The position numbers and the translations under genes were made by a program. A DNA stretch of 64,000 bases from Ifrita kowaldi (lineage: Eukaryota; Chordata; Aves; Passeriformes; Cinclosomatidae): contig VZRS01008262.1 of the NCBI GenBank assembly GCA_013398055.1, positions 3,733 to 67,732 on the forward strand, given 5' to 3'. The notes beneath the pieces were generated by a model. It ran no database searches. It was not told the DNA's origin and was given only the letters and a program-made list of their open reading frames with translations. Positions within the stretch are counted from its first letter, which is position 1; every line of letters starts with the position of its first letter. This document shows positions 1 to 9,105 of this stretch, piece after piece.

Positions 1-1947
1 TAATTTTTGTGAAAAAAATTTGTGGTCTTCTATACTTGCTTCCATTCCATTGCTTGAATGTTGTTCATCCCACTGGTTCCTCACCCATATCCTATTATTT
101 ATCCCACTAGCTGATCAACCTCACCCTTAAACCCTAGGTGAGTCACTTTTATAAAAGTGGATTCAGTTATCTTGGAGAGCTGTTGTCAGGAATGCGGGGT
201 TTATTTCATGTACAGTCTTAATGAAACAGATTTACTATTAGTTTACATAAAATCATTTAAAGTGTATATTAACTGTAGTGATTCCAGACACATGGACAGA
301 GAAATCCAGTGATAAGGCTGAAATTATTTTTAGTCCCCCTTTCCTTGTGTGCTGCCTTATTGCATATTCTGTAGTCTCATTTGATGGCAAGGAGGGCTTG
401 AAATTTGCAGCCAAATAAGTGTTCCTTTTCTTGAAGTAATAGTAAATATTTTGAGCTTATTTTTAAATTGTGTGGATTTGGTTTTTTTAAAAAAGTTTGC
501 ATAAGTGCACTGAAGAAAGAGGGAGTTTTTAGTGTATATATTGGTTCAGGTCTCCATTTCCCAGATTCTAACAGGACAGGCACTTCAGTTTGTGAGCTTG
601 AGGGTCAGAATAGAGGCCATTTCACTCCACAGAATTATCATACCAGATGATTTTTACAGCAGCTAAACTAGTGATACTTTGCATATTTCCAGGGTTGGTG
701 GTAATGCGCTAAATGAAATTTAAGGGTATGTAGGTGGTTTTTTGTTTTCAATTTGATTTTTTTAAAAAACAGTCTTATGGACAGGAGTTTTTGTCCTCTC
801 TAGATCACAGTAAATTTTGAAACTCTTTGCTACAAAATGGTAAACCTTGGGATAATCAGGAGCTGTTGGTCATGGAGATGTTTTCAGTACTCAGTGACAC
901 TTCTCGAGCCGTGGAGTGTTTTGCAGTCTTGGTGTTTGTGCATGATGCTGTTGTATGTTCCTTTCTGTTGCTGTTTGGACGGAGATAGATTTCCTGGAGG
1001 CTGACCTCTTTTCTAAGGTTGAACTGTGAAAGAAAACAAAGTGATCCTCTTTTTTTCTGGTCTAAAACTACCCACTGAATATTCTAATTATTCTCTTTGT
1101 CCATAGACTATTAAAGCAGATGTAGGAAAGACAAACATAAGTGCACTTATGCAAAGAGTCAGTGTCCTTGGAAGTCTTAAATGTTGTAGAACTAAATTCT
1201 ATTCATTTATTCATTCACACTTTTACTTACATGCCAGGTGTAATCAAGTTCTTCTCTGGAGGTTTGGTTGGGTTTTTTGTTGTGCAGTGAATCTGTCTGT
1301 CCTTGTCTCTCTCACCCCTGCCCCCATTAACTGGTTTATTTTTTTGGCTGAAAATCTTTGGAATATTTTTCTGTGAAATCAAGTGAAGTCTAGTGGGGAA
1401 AAATAATAAAGTTGTAGAAGTTCAGTTTTGGTACCATACCTTGAAGCAACACTGTCTTGTCTCCTTTATGAGAACTTCTGCTTTTGGTTTTGGGAACTGC
1501 CTTCTCAGTAGAAGAGACAGCCTTTAGATAGTTTCTTTTTATGTAAGGGGATTGTAGCAATGGTGCTCTAAAAACATGGGAGAGTTTAAAACAATGTGTT
1601 TTTCCCCATGCATTTCCAGTTACCCTTTTCTGGTCACTTACTTGAAGAAGCCTTTCATAACTAGGCACAACACAAGGATTTGTTTTAACTCTGAATTTCT
1701 TTTATGGCTGTAAACTAGAGTGTAAACCCTTAGCTACTAAGTTGAAAGCAAGTGTTTAAATTGGTTGTCTTTAGAGGAGGAAAACAAAGCAAAACTTTCA
1801 GCATGTTTAAGAAAGCCATCGAACCATGTTGGGTTCTTTCTCCGCATTTTGAAGTGTTTGTGGAGGAGAGAGGGAAGACAGGTACTTCTTCTGTTGTTTG
1901 TTTGTTTGTTTTGGATTTGGGTTTTAATCCTTCAATTGTATGTTAAG
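1..1947 (+). other. ZNF326: ZNF326 intron, partial (no exon recognised)
   Basis: This stretch lies upstream of the first recognisable ZNF326 exon and is read as the 3' part of an intron. I looked for the exon family members have just before the basic segment (a Lys/Pro-rich nuclear-localisation region) and did not see it in any frame, so it should lie upstream of the window. An in-frame TAA at 1944-1946 directly precedes the exon, which confirms non-coding sequence there. The 3' end has a T-rich tract with a short TTTG repeat around 1895-1920, then the acceptor AG at 1946-1947. A very short exon cannot be ruled out. Confidence 0.6.
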
Positions 1948-2062
1948 ATGGCAAAGGAGAAGTTAAAAGTGAGGAAGAAGAAAAGCGGCGCATTGAGGCC
2001 AGAAGAGAGAAGCAAAGGCGTAGAAGGGAAAAAAACAGTGAAAAATATGGCGATGGATACAG
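1948..2062 (+). CDS. ZNF326: ZNF326 exon: basic/NLS-like segment
   Basis: The 115-nt exon completes a split codon with its first two bases, encodes 37 full codons and leaves two bases (AG) for the next exon. It reads GKGEVKSEEEEKRRIEARRE and then KQRRRREKNSEKYGDGY, a charged run that is acidic first and then strongly basic. The basic part resembles a bipartite nuclear localisation signal. The acceptor is AG at 1946-1947 and the donor is GTTTGT at 2063. The split Arg codon AG|A joins exactly to the next exon. Confidence 0.93.
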
Positions 2063-5000
2063 GTTTGTGCTGTAACTTCTGTGTTGTGAACAGTGTTTGT
2101 CTTGCCCTTAATGCCTCTCTAAGAACACATCTTTTTTCCTTTGGACTGATTTTAGGAAAATAAAATGCAACAAAGAAGTGAGGGAAAAAACCCACCTCCT
2201 TCCACAGCCCTCAACTTCCCCCGCTCCCCAGCAAAAGCAAAAAGCTAACCCAAATAAAGAAAACAACCTCACGCCAAAACCTGGCACCCAAATTCAGTGG
2301 TTTAGAAGATTGGGTGTTTCATCGGACCACTGTTGTATCAGAAAATGCACAATTTACTAATCCCTTCTCCCCCCACAAGAGCACACTTGAGAAGCAGCTT
2401 AGAATGGTACTGCTTTTGAACTGTATGTTCATGTTGACTTAAAAAGCTGTTAGAAATTGATTTTATTCTGGTTTTATACGTGTGTTTGTGTGTATATATA
2501 TGTGTGGTCAACTGTTTTGTAGCAAAAATAAGTGCATAGGTTTGTAACTTTCTTGGTCTTGCCCAGTGGCTGCGCTGTACAAAACTGTTTGTGTCAGCGC
2601 AGTATATGATCATGGTGTTGGTGACTTTTCCTCACTGTACTGAGGAGATCATATTTCCTTATAAAGATTATATAGTTTTTGTATGGAAAATGAGCTTTAA
2701 ATGAATTCTTCTGATTATTTGTAGTTAGGAATTCATGGCCTGGCTGGACTATGATTCTATGCCTACAAGAAGTACTACAAAAGTGACAGGAAGCAGAGAG
2801 CTGCAATAGAGCGACTCACAGAATAATGTGGCTTTTAAATGCCTGGCTTCTGATTTCAACAGTTTGTGTCTCCTGCATAGACAATTCGTTACTCTGACAC
2901 TGGCCTGATTTATACTTGATTCTTGTAGCACTTATCCTTTAAAATGGAAAAACTTGAGATTTTTTTTCGTTTCTTTTTCACTTAGGGTTTCTTTAAAGGA
3001 TGCTTTTCCTCTTCCCTTTCTGATTGGGTTTGTCAAGTGTCATAGTTTTGAGGAGTTTTAATAGTAATATTTAACGTATTTCTCTTGATAGAATGGCATT
3101 TACTTGCTCATTTTGCAAGTTTCGAACATTTGAAGAAAAAGAAATTGAGGCACATCTGGCGAGTGCAGCTCACCAGGAGACGTTGGATCATATCCAGAAG
3201 CAAACTAAGTTTGACAAAGTAGTGATGGAATTTCTTCATGTAAGATAGCTGGTTTTGATCTATATAATACTTTTGCATGAGAATATAGTTACAATTTACG
3301 ATTTATTTTCAAAATATGCTTAATTTAGTGTAAATTATTTTGTAGATGACTTCTGCTGCAGCACATGATACTAAAAGTTGAAGCAAATTCAAAGTCTGTT
3401 AAGTACTGTTACTTTAATAGTTGAAAGTAGCGCTTTAAGATGTAATAGCAATTATTTATTGTTTGTTACAGAACTATATAGAATTTTTAAAATCTGGGTT
3501 AATACTGGAATATAAACAGTTGTACATCACAGGTATTTACAATTTTTTCCCTCTGTAGGAGTGTATGGTGAATAAATTCAAGAAGACAGCGATGCGTAAG
3601 CAGCAGACAAGTAACCAAACGGAAAATTCCCAAGCTGCTGAAAAAGATATAATGGAAGGTGAGTAACGTGGAGCTCTCCTGGTCTTTTTCTCCTTTCATT
3701 CTTCTTTGAATTTGATAAAATGGATTAGAACAGTTAGTTTCCACGTCTTTTCTGTACCTGGTTAGGATTCCTTGCTTCATTTCCGATACAATGTGGAATG
3801 TAAGCACAGCAGGAGATAGCAAACCTTGTTTGTTTGCCATCCAGGTAGCCTTGTCACAAGGGGAGATAATGTTGTGCTAGGTACTTGGCAAAAAATTATG
3901 TGGGCTTTGCCACAGTCTCATTCAGGATAAGGCATGAGGAGAGACAGCAGGTGGATGCAGTAGATTGAAAGAGAGTGTAATAAAGCAGTAAGGTGATAGT
4001 GGTCAAATATGATGGCCAGGATTTGGAAAAATGTAAATAGGAGAGTTGCCGTGGTTTGGAGGAACAGTGACAAAAGGAGGAGTTTGAGCATTTTTTGGTT
4101 ACCCAAGATGCATCTTGGCCTGAATTTTTTTTCCCCTTGGCTGCTCTACAGGCAGTTTTCTAGAGCATTTCACATGTCTCTGCCTTACTGTGCCATATCC
4201 TCCCATTCTTTGTTTGAGGGATTTCAGAATATGGGCTACAGCCAGAGGAGACATCTTTGAGTACCTTTATTTTAGGCAATAGCTATTTCAGTATTACCTT
4301 AATTTGAACTTCCGTACTAAAAGCTACTTAAAAATGGATATAGGCAACATCTTAACGGTCTCACAAATTCTTTTGTATTTTCCATAAGTACTGGAAGGCC
4401 TGTTTTCTTTTGTGCTGAGAATGTTCTGTTATCAAGCTAATATTTAAAATTGCAAGAGGAATTGGATTCATGTGCCTCCTCCTGATGGTGAGGGAGGGCA
4501 AGGAAATAAATTAGTTTTTATAAGGGGTAAAGTAAGTGCAATTACTTTCGTCAAGGTTTGTTTGCTGTATCAAAATGTGTATGTTTAAGAGTATTGGTTA
4601 TTGTTGATTGAAAATAGATGCCATTTTTGTATATTGCCTGGGTCTCGTGTAGTCTGTGGAGAGGTGAAGTTGGAGTCTTGAAGTGAAAAACTTGCTCTTC
4701 CAATATTGCCCTCAGAGAGCCTAATTTTGATGCCTGAATTTAGGCGAATACTCCTCAGTGGTTCAGTTTGACTTGTTTAACAGCTGGGAGCTCTTAATTT
4801 TTGGGTATAAAACAGAGAAGCTGCTTTTCCAGTTGCCTGAAGTAACACATTTTGTGTTAATAATTTGTGGTATCTTCCTTGGCAGGGGTTACGGCTGATG
4901 ACCATATGATGAAAGTTGAGACTGTTCACTGCAGTGCTTGCAGTGTCTATGTTCCTGCATTGCACAGTTCTGTTCAGCAACACTTAAAATCTCCTGATCA

Positions 5001-8000
5001 CACAAAAGGAAAACAAGTAAGATATGACATATTATTTAAAAAAAAAGGCAAGCATAATCTTACAGTAGATAAAAAGTGTTGCAGTTCTTGGTGCAAGTAA
5101 TTTCTAAGTTCCTGTTGATGTGACATGTTCTCTAGAAAGCTGTAATGTCCTTACCGCACTTGGTAAGTTTAACACCTCAGGAAGTAGCCAGCACTTAAGC
5201 ACCCCAGCTAATGAAATGTTGGTATGCTTAATAGCTGCCAGTAGAAAATCATGAGAAAGTTACTAGAAATTACTTGTTTATTTTATGAGAATTTGTTTCA
5301 CAGAGTTTAAGTATCGGAAAAATGTTGTTATTCAGATTGGAAAACAAAACACATGCATTTCTAGCAAGATAAACATAGTGTCTCCTATCTTGGTGATTAT
5401 CTTTTTAATTTGAAAACAGCTGAGAGCAGTTTAGAATTAGCAGTTGTGTTGTATTTGTCCCTGTTACAATTTATAATAATACTTTTTAAGGCTGGTAGAA
5501 GGGTTGAAAGAGTAGCATGAGCATGAGAGTAAGCAAGATTACCAAAGTTATGTTTTGTTTATATATGAGCTTCTGGGATTGTAGAATGTCATAGAATATT
5601 TTGGGTTGAAAGGGACCCTGAGCAGGATCATCTTCAAGATGGCTGTGATGGAAAAGCCTGAATGTTGTCTGTAGATGAGAACAGATAACTGGTTATAGTT
5701 CATTATATAAGCAAGATACATCTTTTGATCATGCTAAAGCAACAAGCTATAAACACTACTAAACTTAATTGAACTTATGTGGTTTGGTCTTAAGTACTAA
5801 GAACAAGCAGTTCATGCTGTAATATGTTCATTATTTTATTTACAGAAACTGACCATGAATTCGAATTTATGTGACAGCTGTTACAGGAGCGTGATAATTA
5901 TTCACTGTCAAATTTGTTTCCTAGGCCTACAGAGAACAAATAAAAAGGGAGAGTGTTCTTACTGCCACCAGCATCTTGAATAATCCTATAGTCAAGGCAC
6001 GATATGAGCTGTATGTGAAGGTAAGATGCAAATGGAAAGAAAATAATTAATGTTTGCCATTTTGTCCATATTGATAGAGTTTAACCTCAGTGCTCTGTCT
6101 TTTAGACAGCTCACAGATTGAATATACTTTTAATGTATTCTGCCAGTCAAAAATCATTGTCTCAGATAAATTAATTTGCAGGAAAAATTACCACCTTCAG
6201 ATTCACCAGGTTTTGGTTGTCATTTACAGTTTATATCTAGGCAGTTTTTAATTGGATGCTCTTATTAAAAAAACCCAAAACAAACTTTAGGCAAACATCA
6301 GCAGTGTCTTTAACTCTGTATGTAATGTTAACTGCAGGGCACAAAACACTTAACAAATGACTCCATCTTTACATTTAGAAGCAAAAGCTCCAGCATGTGG
6401 GTTTGTACTGAAGTATAGCATGCACAATACTCAGCTGCATTTTATTCCGTAGAATTTTTAGGGTTCCTGACAAAAACAACAGCTTACAACAGTAGTTGAT
6501 GAGATCAGAGAATTTAAAAGGCATGGCAGCCTGTATTGTAGATATGTGGCCTGAGAAATGGATCCATTTTAGCAAAATGGAGGGTATTTTTGTGCTGGGC
6601 CACTTACTTTGCTAAGTGACTCTGTAATACTGTTGTTAGCTATTTCTGGATTACTTTTAATTGATTTATGATTTTACCTGTGCCCTAACAATAGATGGGC
6701 AAAATCAAAAATCAGTTTTGCAGACAAAGCAATACTGTCTTCTGGAAATACGGCATGGTATGAGCCAATGCCCAAGTTAATTGTGATTTAAAATGTCAAA
6801 TTAGTCGTGTCCTCAAAAATTATGTATGGACGGGTGTGTGAATCAGTGTCAGACAACTGCTCTGTATCTGTTAAGGAAAGGTTGCAAATGGCCAGAGCCT
6901 GGAATATCTGCCTGTATTTCCAGCCACCTCTTCCGTATTCCTTATGCCTGGTATGCGTTGTCCAGTACAGCCCCCTAGCGGGGAGACTGGTAGAGGGGAG
7001 CATGGAAATTTGCCATTGATCAGCTCAAAAACTGAGGAAAGTAAAACTTGCAAAATTGCCTTCACAAGGAGACCACTGACGTTTTCAGAATGACTGGCAC
7101 TGGTGTTTTCTGTGGTAGGCTGAACTTAATACACTTTCACTGGGACCTGCTCAGTGAGATGTATCTGGCTTCTGGTTATGCAAATCCCTTTCATCCTTAT
7201 CCAAGTGTTTAGTGAACTGCAGACTGAAGTAGTTCGGTTTTCTTATACAGCATGTGATGGAGTGGAGCGCTCATGCATTCGGGGCCTGCAGTCTTCCAGA
7301 AGAGTAGGAAATCTGTGTTGTAACATGGTTTCAATTCTGCTTTCTTTGGGTTAAACCTGAATTTAAATCTGAGTTTAGGATTTCTCTTGATTTTTAGAAT
7401 AATACCGATGCCAAATTTTTGTTTTGTGGCATTTGCTGAATATTTTTATAGTTCTCTAATTTTTCAGTAGCCACCTGGAAGATTCTACCTGAGAAATGCA
7501 ACTGAAATGGAAAAAAAGGGCAAAAAAGGACGAGGGGCCTAGGATTCAATTTTTGTTTTGTATCTTCTTTTAGATAATACTCTTAAAGTCCTAGTCCTGG
7601 TGCAGTTGGTGGTTGGTGTCATGTTCAGATCAGACTTGCTTTATCAGGTGTACGAAGACGAAACGAACTTTAGCCAAGAAACTGCTAATAGTTCATGTTG
7701 TTATTATTCATTGATTATTCAGAGTTCTTAATTATATGAGTAGGGGAAGGCTGAGGTAATGTCATGCTGAACTATTGTATGAAATGGAGAAAATAGAAAC
7801 CCAGAATGCCAGTGTGTTTAAAGTACTGAGAAAACTGGTAATTTTTCTAGGTCGACAATGGAATGAATTTCAGGCTAGGCCTTGTAATAAATTCTAGATT
7901 TCTTTTTCATTTTTTTGAGGAGTTTGCCTTTTTTCATAGGATTATTCAGAGTGAATAAAGACTGTAAGTAGAGGAAAAGCAGAACAAAACTCTTCTTTTT

Positions 8001-8542
8001 CAATTTGGTTTTAATTGGGGAGACAAAGGAAGCAGCTGTAGTTCTCAATTAAAACATGTTGAAACTTAACCATGTAATTTTAATTTCTGTGTGTTGAAGT
8101 GAAATCTGTGTTTAGCATACTTGGCTTTTTCTCAGTGCCATTCCACTTTCATTGAAAGAGTTTATTGGGATCCCAGTTTCCCATGTCCATAAAGATGTGG
8201 TGTCGCTAGTTTTAAATCCAACTTGTCTTGATATTCTTGCAAAAAACCCCAACTATTAAAAAGCTGTATGAAATAATGTAGCATTTCTTAGTGGCTGCCC
8301 CTTTCATTCACTGAAACGATGAGTATAATTTTATGTTTGAAATCAATGTCAAAGTGTTTGTTTTCAATCTTCTGCTTCAGGGTGAAAATCCTTTTGAAAT
8401 TAATGATCAGGCTCAGGAGCAGCAAACGGAGGAAGAAGACAAAGCTGATGAGCCAGCTGAGGGTGAGGAAGAGGAGGAAGAAGAAGAGGAAGAAACTGAA
8501 GAACAAACTGACTTCACTTTAGACCACACTGAAGATAACTAA
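1948..8542 (+). CDS. ZNF326: ZNF326 (DBIRD complex zinc-finger protein), 3' six exons
   Basis: The coding exons are 1948-2062, 3092-3239, 3559-3658, 4886-5016, 5925-6020 and 8381-8542. They join in frame through GT-AG introns into about 250 residues ending at TAA 8540-8542. ZNF326 is a nuclear protein that, with CCAR2 (DBC1), forms the DBIRD complex. That complex links RNA polymerase II elongation to mRNP assembly and affects splicing of A/T-rich exons (established knowledge). Visible in order: a basic stretch with RRIEARREKQRRRREK; finger 1, C-X2-C-X12-H-X5-H, starting CSFC; a linker with FDKVVMEFLHECMVNKFKK; finger 2, C-X2-C-X13-H-X5-H, starting CSACSVYVPALH; the conserved AYREQIKRESVLTATSILNN; and a Glu-rich tail. 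As I recall the mammalian protein (about 580 aa, with a much longer acidic tail), the tail here is distinctly shorter. The 5' half (Gly/Tyr/Arg-rich region) is outside the window. Identity rests on recognised sequence, not a search. Confidence 0.96.
2063..3091 (+). other. ZNF326: ZNF326 intron (1029 bp)
   Basis: The intron is bounded by donor GTTTGT and acceptor AG at 3090-3091. It contains a short TG/TA-rich tract near 2478-2506 and an isolated sequence resembling a CR1 tail near 2750 with no CR1 body attached. No RNA gene or further exon was recognised. Confidence 0.85.
3092..3239 (+). CDS. ZNF326: ZNF326 exon: first AKAP95-type C2H2 finger
   Basis: The 148-nt exon supplies the last base of an Arg codon and then 49 codons starting MAFTCSFCKFRTFEEKEIE. 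The finger is C-X2-C-X12-H-X5-H, the spacing seen in the AKAP8/ZNF326 family rather than in classical Krueppel fingers. The following segment, HQETLDHIQKQTKFDKVVME, is diagnostic for ZNF326. The acceptor is TTGATAG ending at 3091 and the donor GTAAGA starts at 3240. The junction with the next exon is phase 0. Confidence 0.96.
3240..3558 (+). other. ZNF326: ZNF326 intron (319 bp)
   Basis: A short AT-rich intron with canonical GTAAGA donor and CTGTAG acceptor. Nothing else was recognised in it. Confidence 0.9.
3559..3658 (+). CDS. ZNF326: ZNF326 exon: inter-finger linker
   Basis: The 100-nt exon encodes ECMVNKFKKTAMRKQQTSNQ followed by TENSQAAEKDIME and one base of a Gly codon. It has a polypyrimidine tract and acceptor CTCTGTAG ending at 3558, and a consensus donor GTGAGT at 3659. 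The linker is basic and Gln-rich and joins the two zinc fingers. No other domain is visible. Confidence 0.95.
3659..4885 (+). other. ZNF326: ZNF326 intron (1227 bp)
   Basis: The donor is GTGAGT and the acceptor GGCAG. No repeat family, RNA gene or extra exon was recognised. Confidence 0.9.
4886..5016 (+). CDS. ZNF326: ZNF326 exon: second AKAP95-type C2H2 finger
   Basis: The 131-nt exon completes the Gly codon (G|GG) and encodes 43 residues beginning VTADDHMMKVETVHCSACSV. The finger is C-X2-C-X13-H-X5-H, with its last two His in QQHLKSPDH. The acceptor is TTCCTTGGCAG ending at 4885 and the donor GTAAGA starts at 5017, after CAA. The stop-free reading continues through the donor for some 80 bases before a TAA, which explains the longer apparent open frame here. 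Confidence 0.96.
5017..5924 (+). other. ZNF326: ZNF326 intron (908 bp) with antisense CR1 end
   Basis: The donor is GTAAGA and the acceptor CCTAG. The only feature recognised is a short CR1 3' end in reverse orientation at about 5577-5640, listed separately. Confidence 0.9.
5577..5640 (-). mobile_element. CR1 LINE 3'-end fragment, antisense
   Basis: On the + strand this reads as the complement of a CR1 3' end: a degenerate ATAGAATGTCATAGAAT octamer-type tail, followed by TTTGGGTTGAAAGGGACCCT and a GATCATCTTCAAG-like stretch. CR1 elements end with a short ATTCTATG-type repeat and are nearly always 5'-truncated. This one is reduced to about 60 bases and lies in reverse orientation in the fourth of the five complete ZNF326 introns in the window. 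The 5' boundary of the element is unclear. Confidence 0.8.
5925..6020 (+). CDS. ZNF326: ZNF326 exon: conserved post-finger segment
   Basis: The 96-nt exon (phase 0 at both ends) encodes 32 residues, AYREQIKRESVLTATSILNN then PIVKARYELYVK. The acceptor is TTTCCTAG ending at 5924 and the donor GTAAGA starts at 6021. The segment is strongly conserved in the family and predicted helical, but I know of no separate assigned function. The exon is too short to stand out by open-frame length and was found by splice logic and family sequence. Confidence 0.95.
6021..8380 (+). other. ZNF326: ZNF326 last complete intron (2360 bp)
   Basis: The longest intron in the window, GTAAGA to TTCAG. It holds a locally GC-richer patch around 6880-7000 that includes a CTCF-like motif on the minus strand (listed separately). 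No other repeat or RNA gene was recognised. Confidence 0.85.
6968..6981 (-). promoter_or_regulatory. CTCF-like motif (minus orientation)
   Basis: The + strand reads CAGCCCCCTAGCGG. Its complement matches 12 of 14 positions of the CTCF core written as CCASYAGRKGGCRS. It lies in the last complete ZNF326 intron. This is a motif match only; occupancy is unknown. Confidence 0.35.
8381..8542 (+). CDS. ZNF326: ZNF326 terminal coding exon: acidic tail
   Basis: The last coding exon encodes 53 residues starting GENPFEIND and ending FTLDHTEDN, then TAA at 8540-8542. The acceptor is TTCTGCTTCAG ending at 8380. Residues 11-42 of this exon are Gln/Glu/Asp-rich and include a run of ten Glu encoded by mixed GAG/GAA codons. 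The DNA is therefore a purine tract likely to vary in length between individuals and species. Acidic C-termini are typical of family members; this one looks short compared with the mammalian tail as I remember it. Confidence 0.96.
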   Translation, partial: GENPFEINDQAQEQQTEEEDKADEPAEGEEEEEEEEEETEEQTDFTLDHTEDN

Positions 8543-9105
8543 GTGCAAGAAAATAAAAATACATTAGTGGGGGCAAACCAGCTTTTTATTTCTGCTCTAA
8601 AGTGGCTGAGACTTTTTAATAGTCTCAAATGGAGCTGAAGATTCCCCACCATATGCATGCATTCCATTCCATGGAGAACTTGTTTATATAATTCCTCTGT
8701 GTTTTTGATTTTGTTTAAAATGAAATTAAGACTATTTTAGTTGAGCTTTTTATAGAAAACTGACTGTTAAAGCTGATCAAAACATTGTGTTGTATATTTT
8801 TTTAAGCATCCTATTTTTTTGGTGTGTGTGTATTGAAAGTTGGATATAATAACTTTTGGTCTAATCAGTTGAAAAGGAAGGCAGGTCTGTGGAGTAAATA
8901 TTTTAAAAGCTTTATTATGTAAGCTTATAAATATTTACCTCATAGTACAGAATGAGTAATTTCAGAAATTGTGCTGTTGAGTGTGGCTGTTTGGGGGACT
9001 GCATTGCACTCTGTATAATAGAGTATGTGTTTATAATATGCCTTGTAGCTTTTTGTGATAAGATGTACCAGTTTGTAGCAATAAAATACTTAAGAAATAT
9101 TACTG
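8543..9105 (+). other. ZNF326: ZNF326 3' UTR
   Basis: AT-rich sequence after the stop codon, running to a likely cleavage site about 10-25 bases after the AATAAA at 9080-9085. An earlier AATAAA lies at 8552-8557, only ten bases after the stop, and could give a very short alternative UTR. A TGTGTGTGT run lies at about 8821-8831. The end position is an estimate. Confidence 0.7.
9080..9085 (+). terminator. ZNF326: Polyadenylation signal AATAAA of ZNF326
   Basis: A canonical AATAAA about 540 bases after the stop codon, followed within 30 bases by a GT-rich AGTGTCTGTAGG element, as expected for a cleavage and polyadenylation site. It is the best-placed signal in the UTR. Confidence 0.7.

Noticed and set aside
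1765..2163. 132-codon frame overlapping the first ZNF326 exon
   Set aside because: It starts at TTG and reads the exon in the wrong frame; the correct frame is fixed by the splice junctions and the recognised protein.
2746..2760. ACTATGATTCTATGC, resembling a CR1 3' tail
   Set aside because: No CR1 body precedes it on either strand, and a 13-base similarity is not enough.
3499..3840. 113-codon minus-strand frame across a ZNF326 exon
   Set aside because: Antisense shadow of a real exon and its introns, with no recognisable product.
8552..8557. AATAAA ten bases after the ZNF326 stop
   Set aside because: Too close to the stop for the main polyadenylation signal; 9080-9085 with a downstream GT-rich element is better. 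Kept only as a possible alternative.
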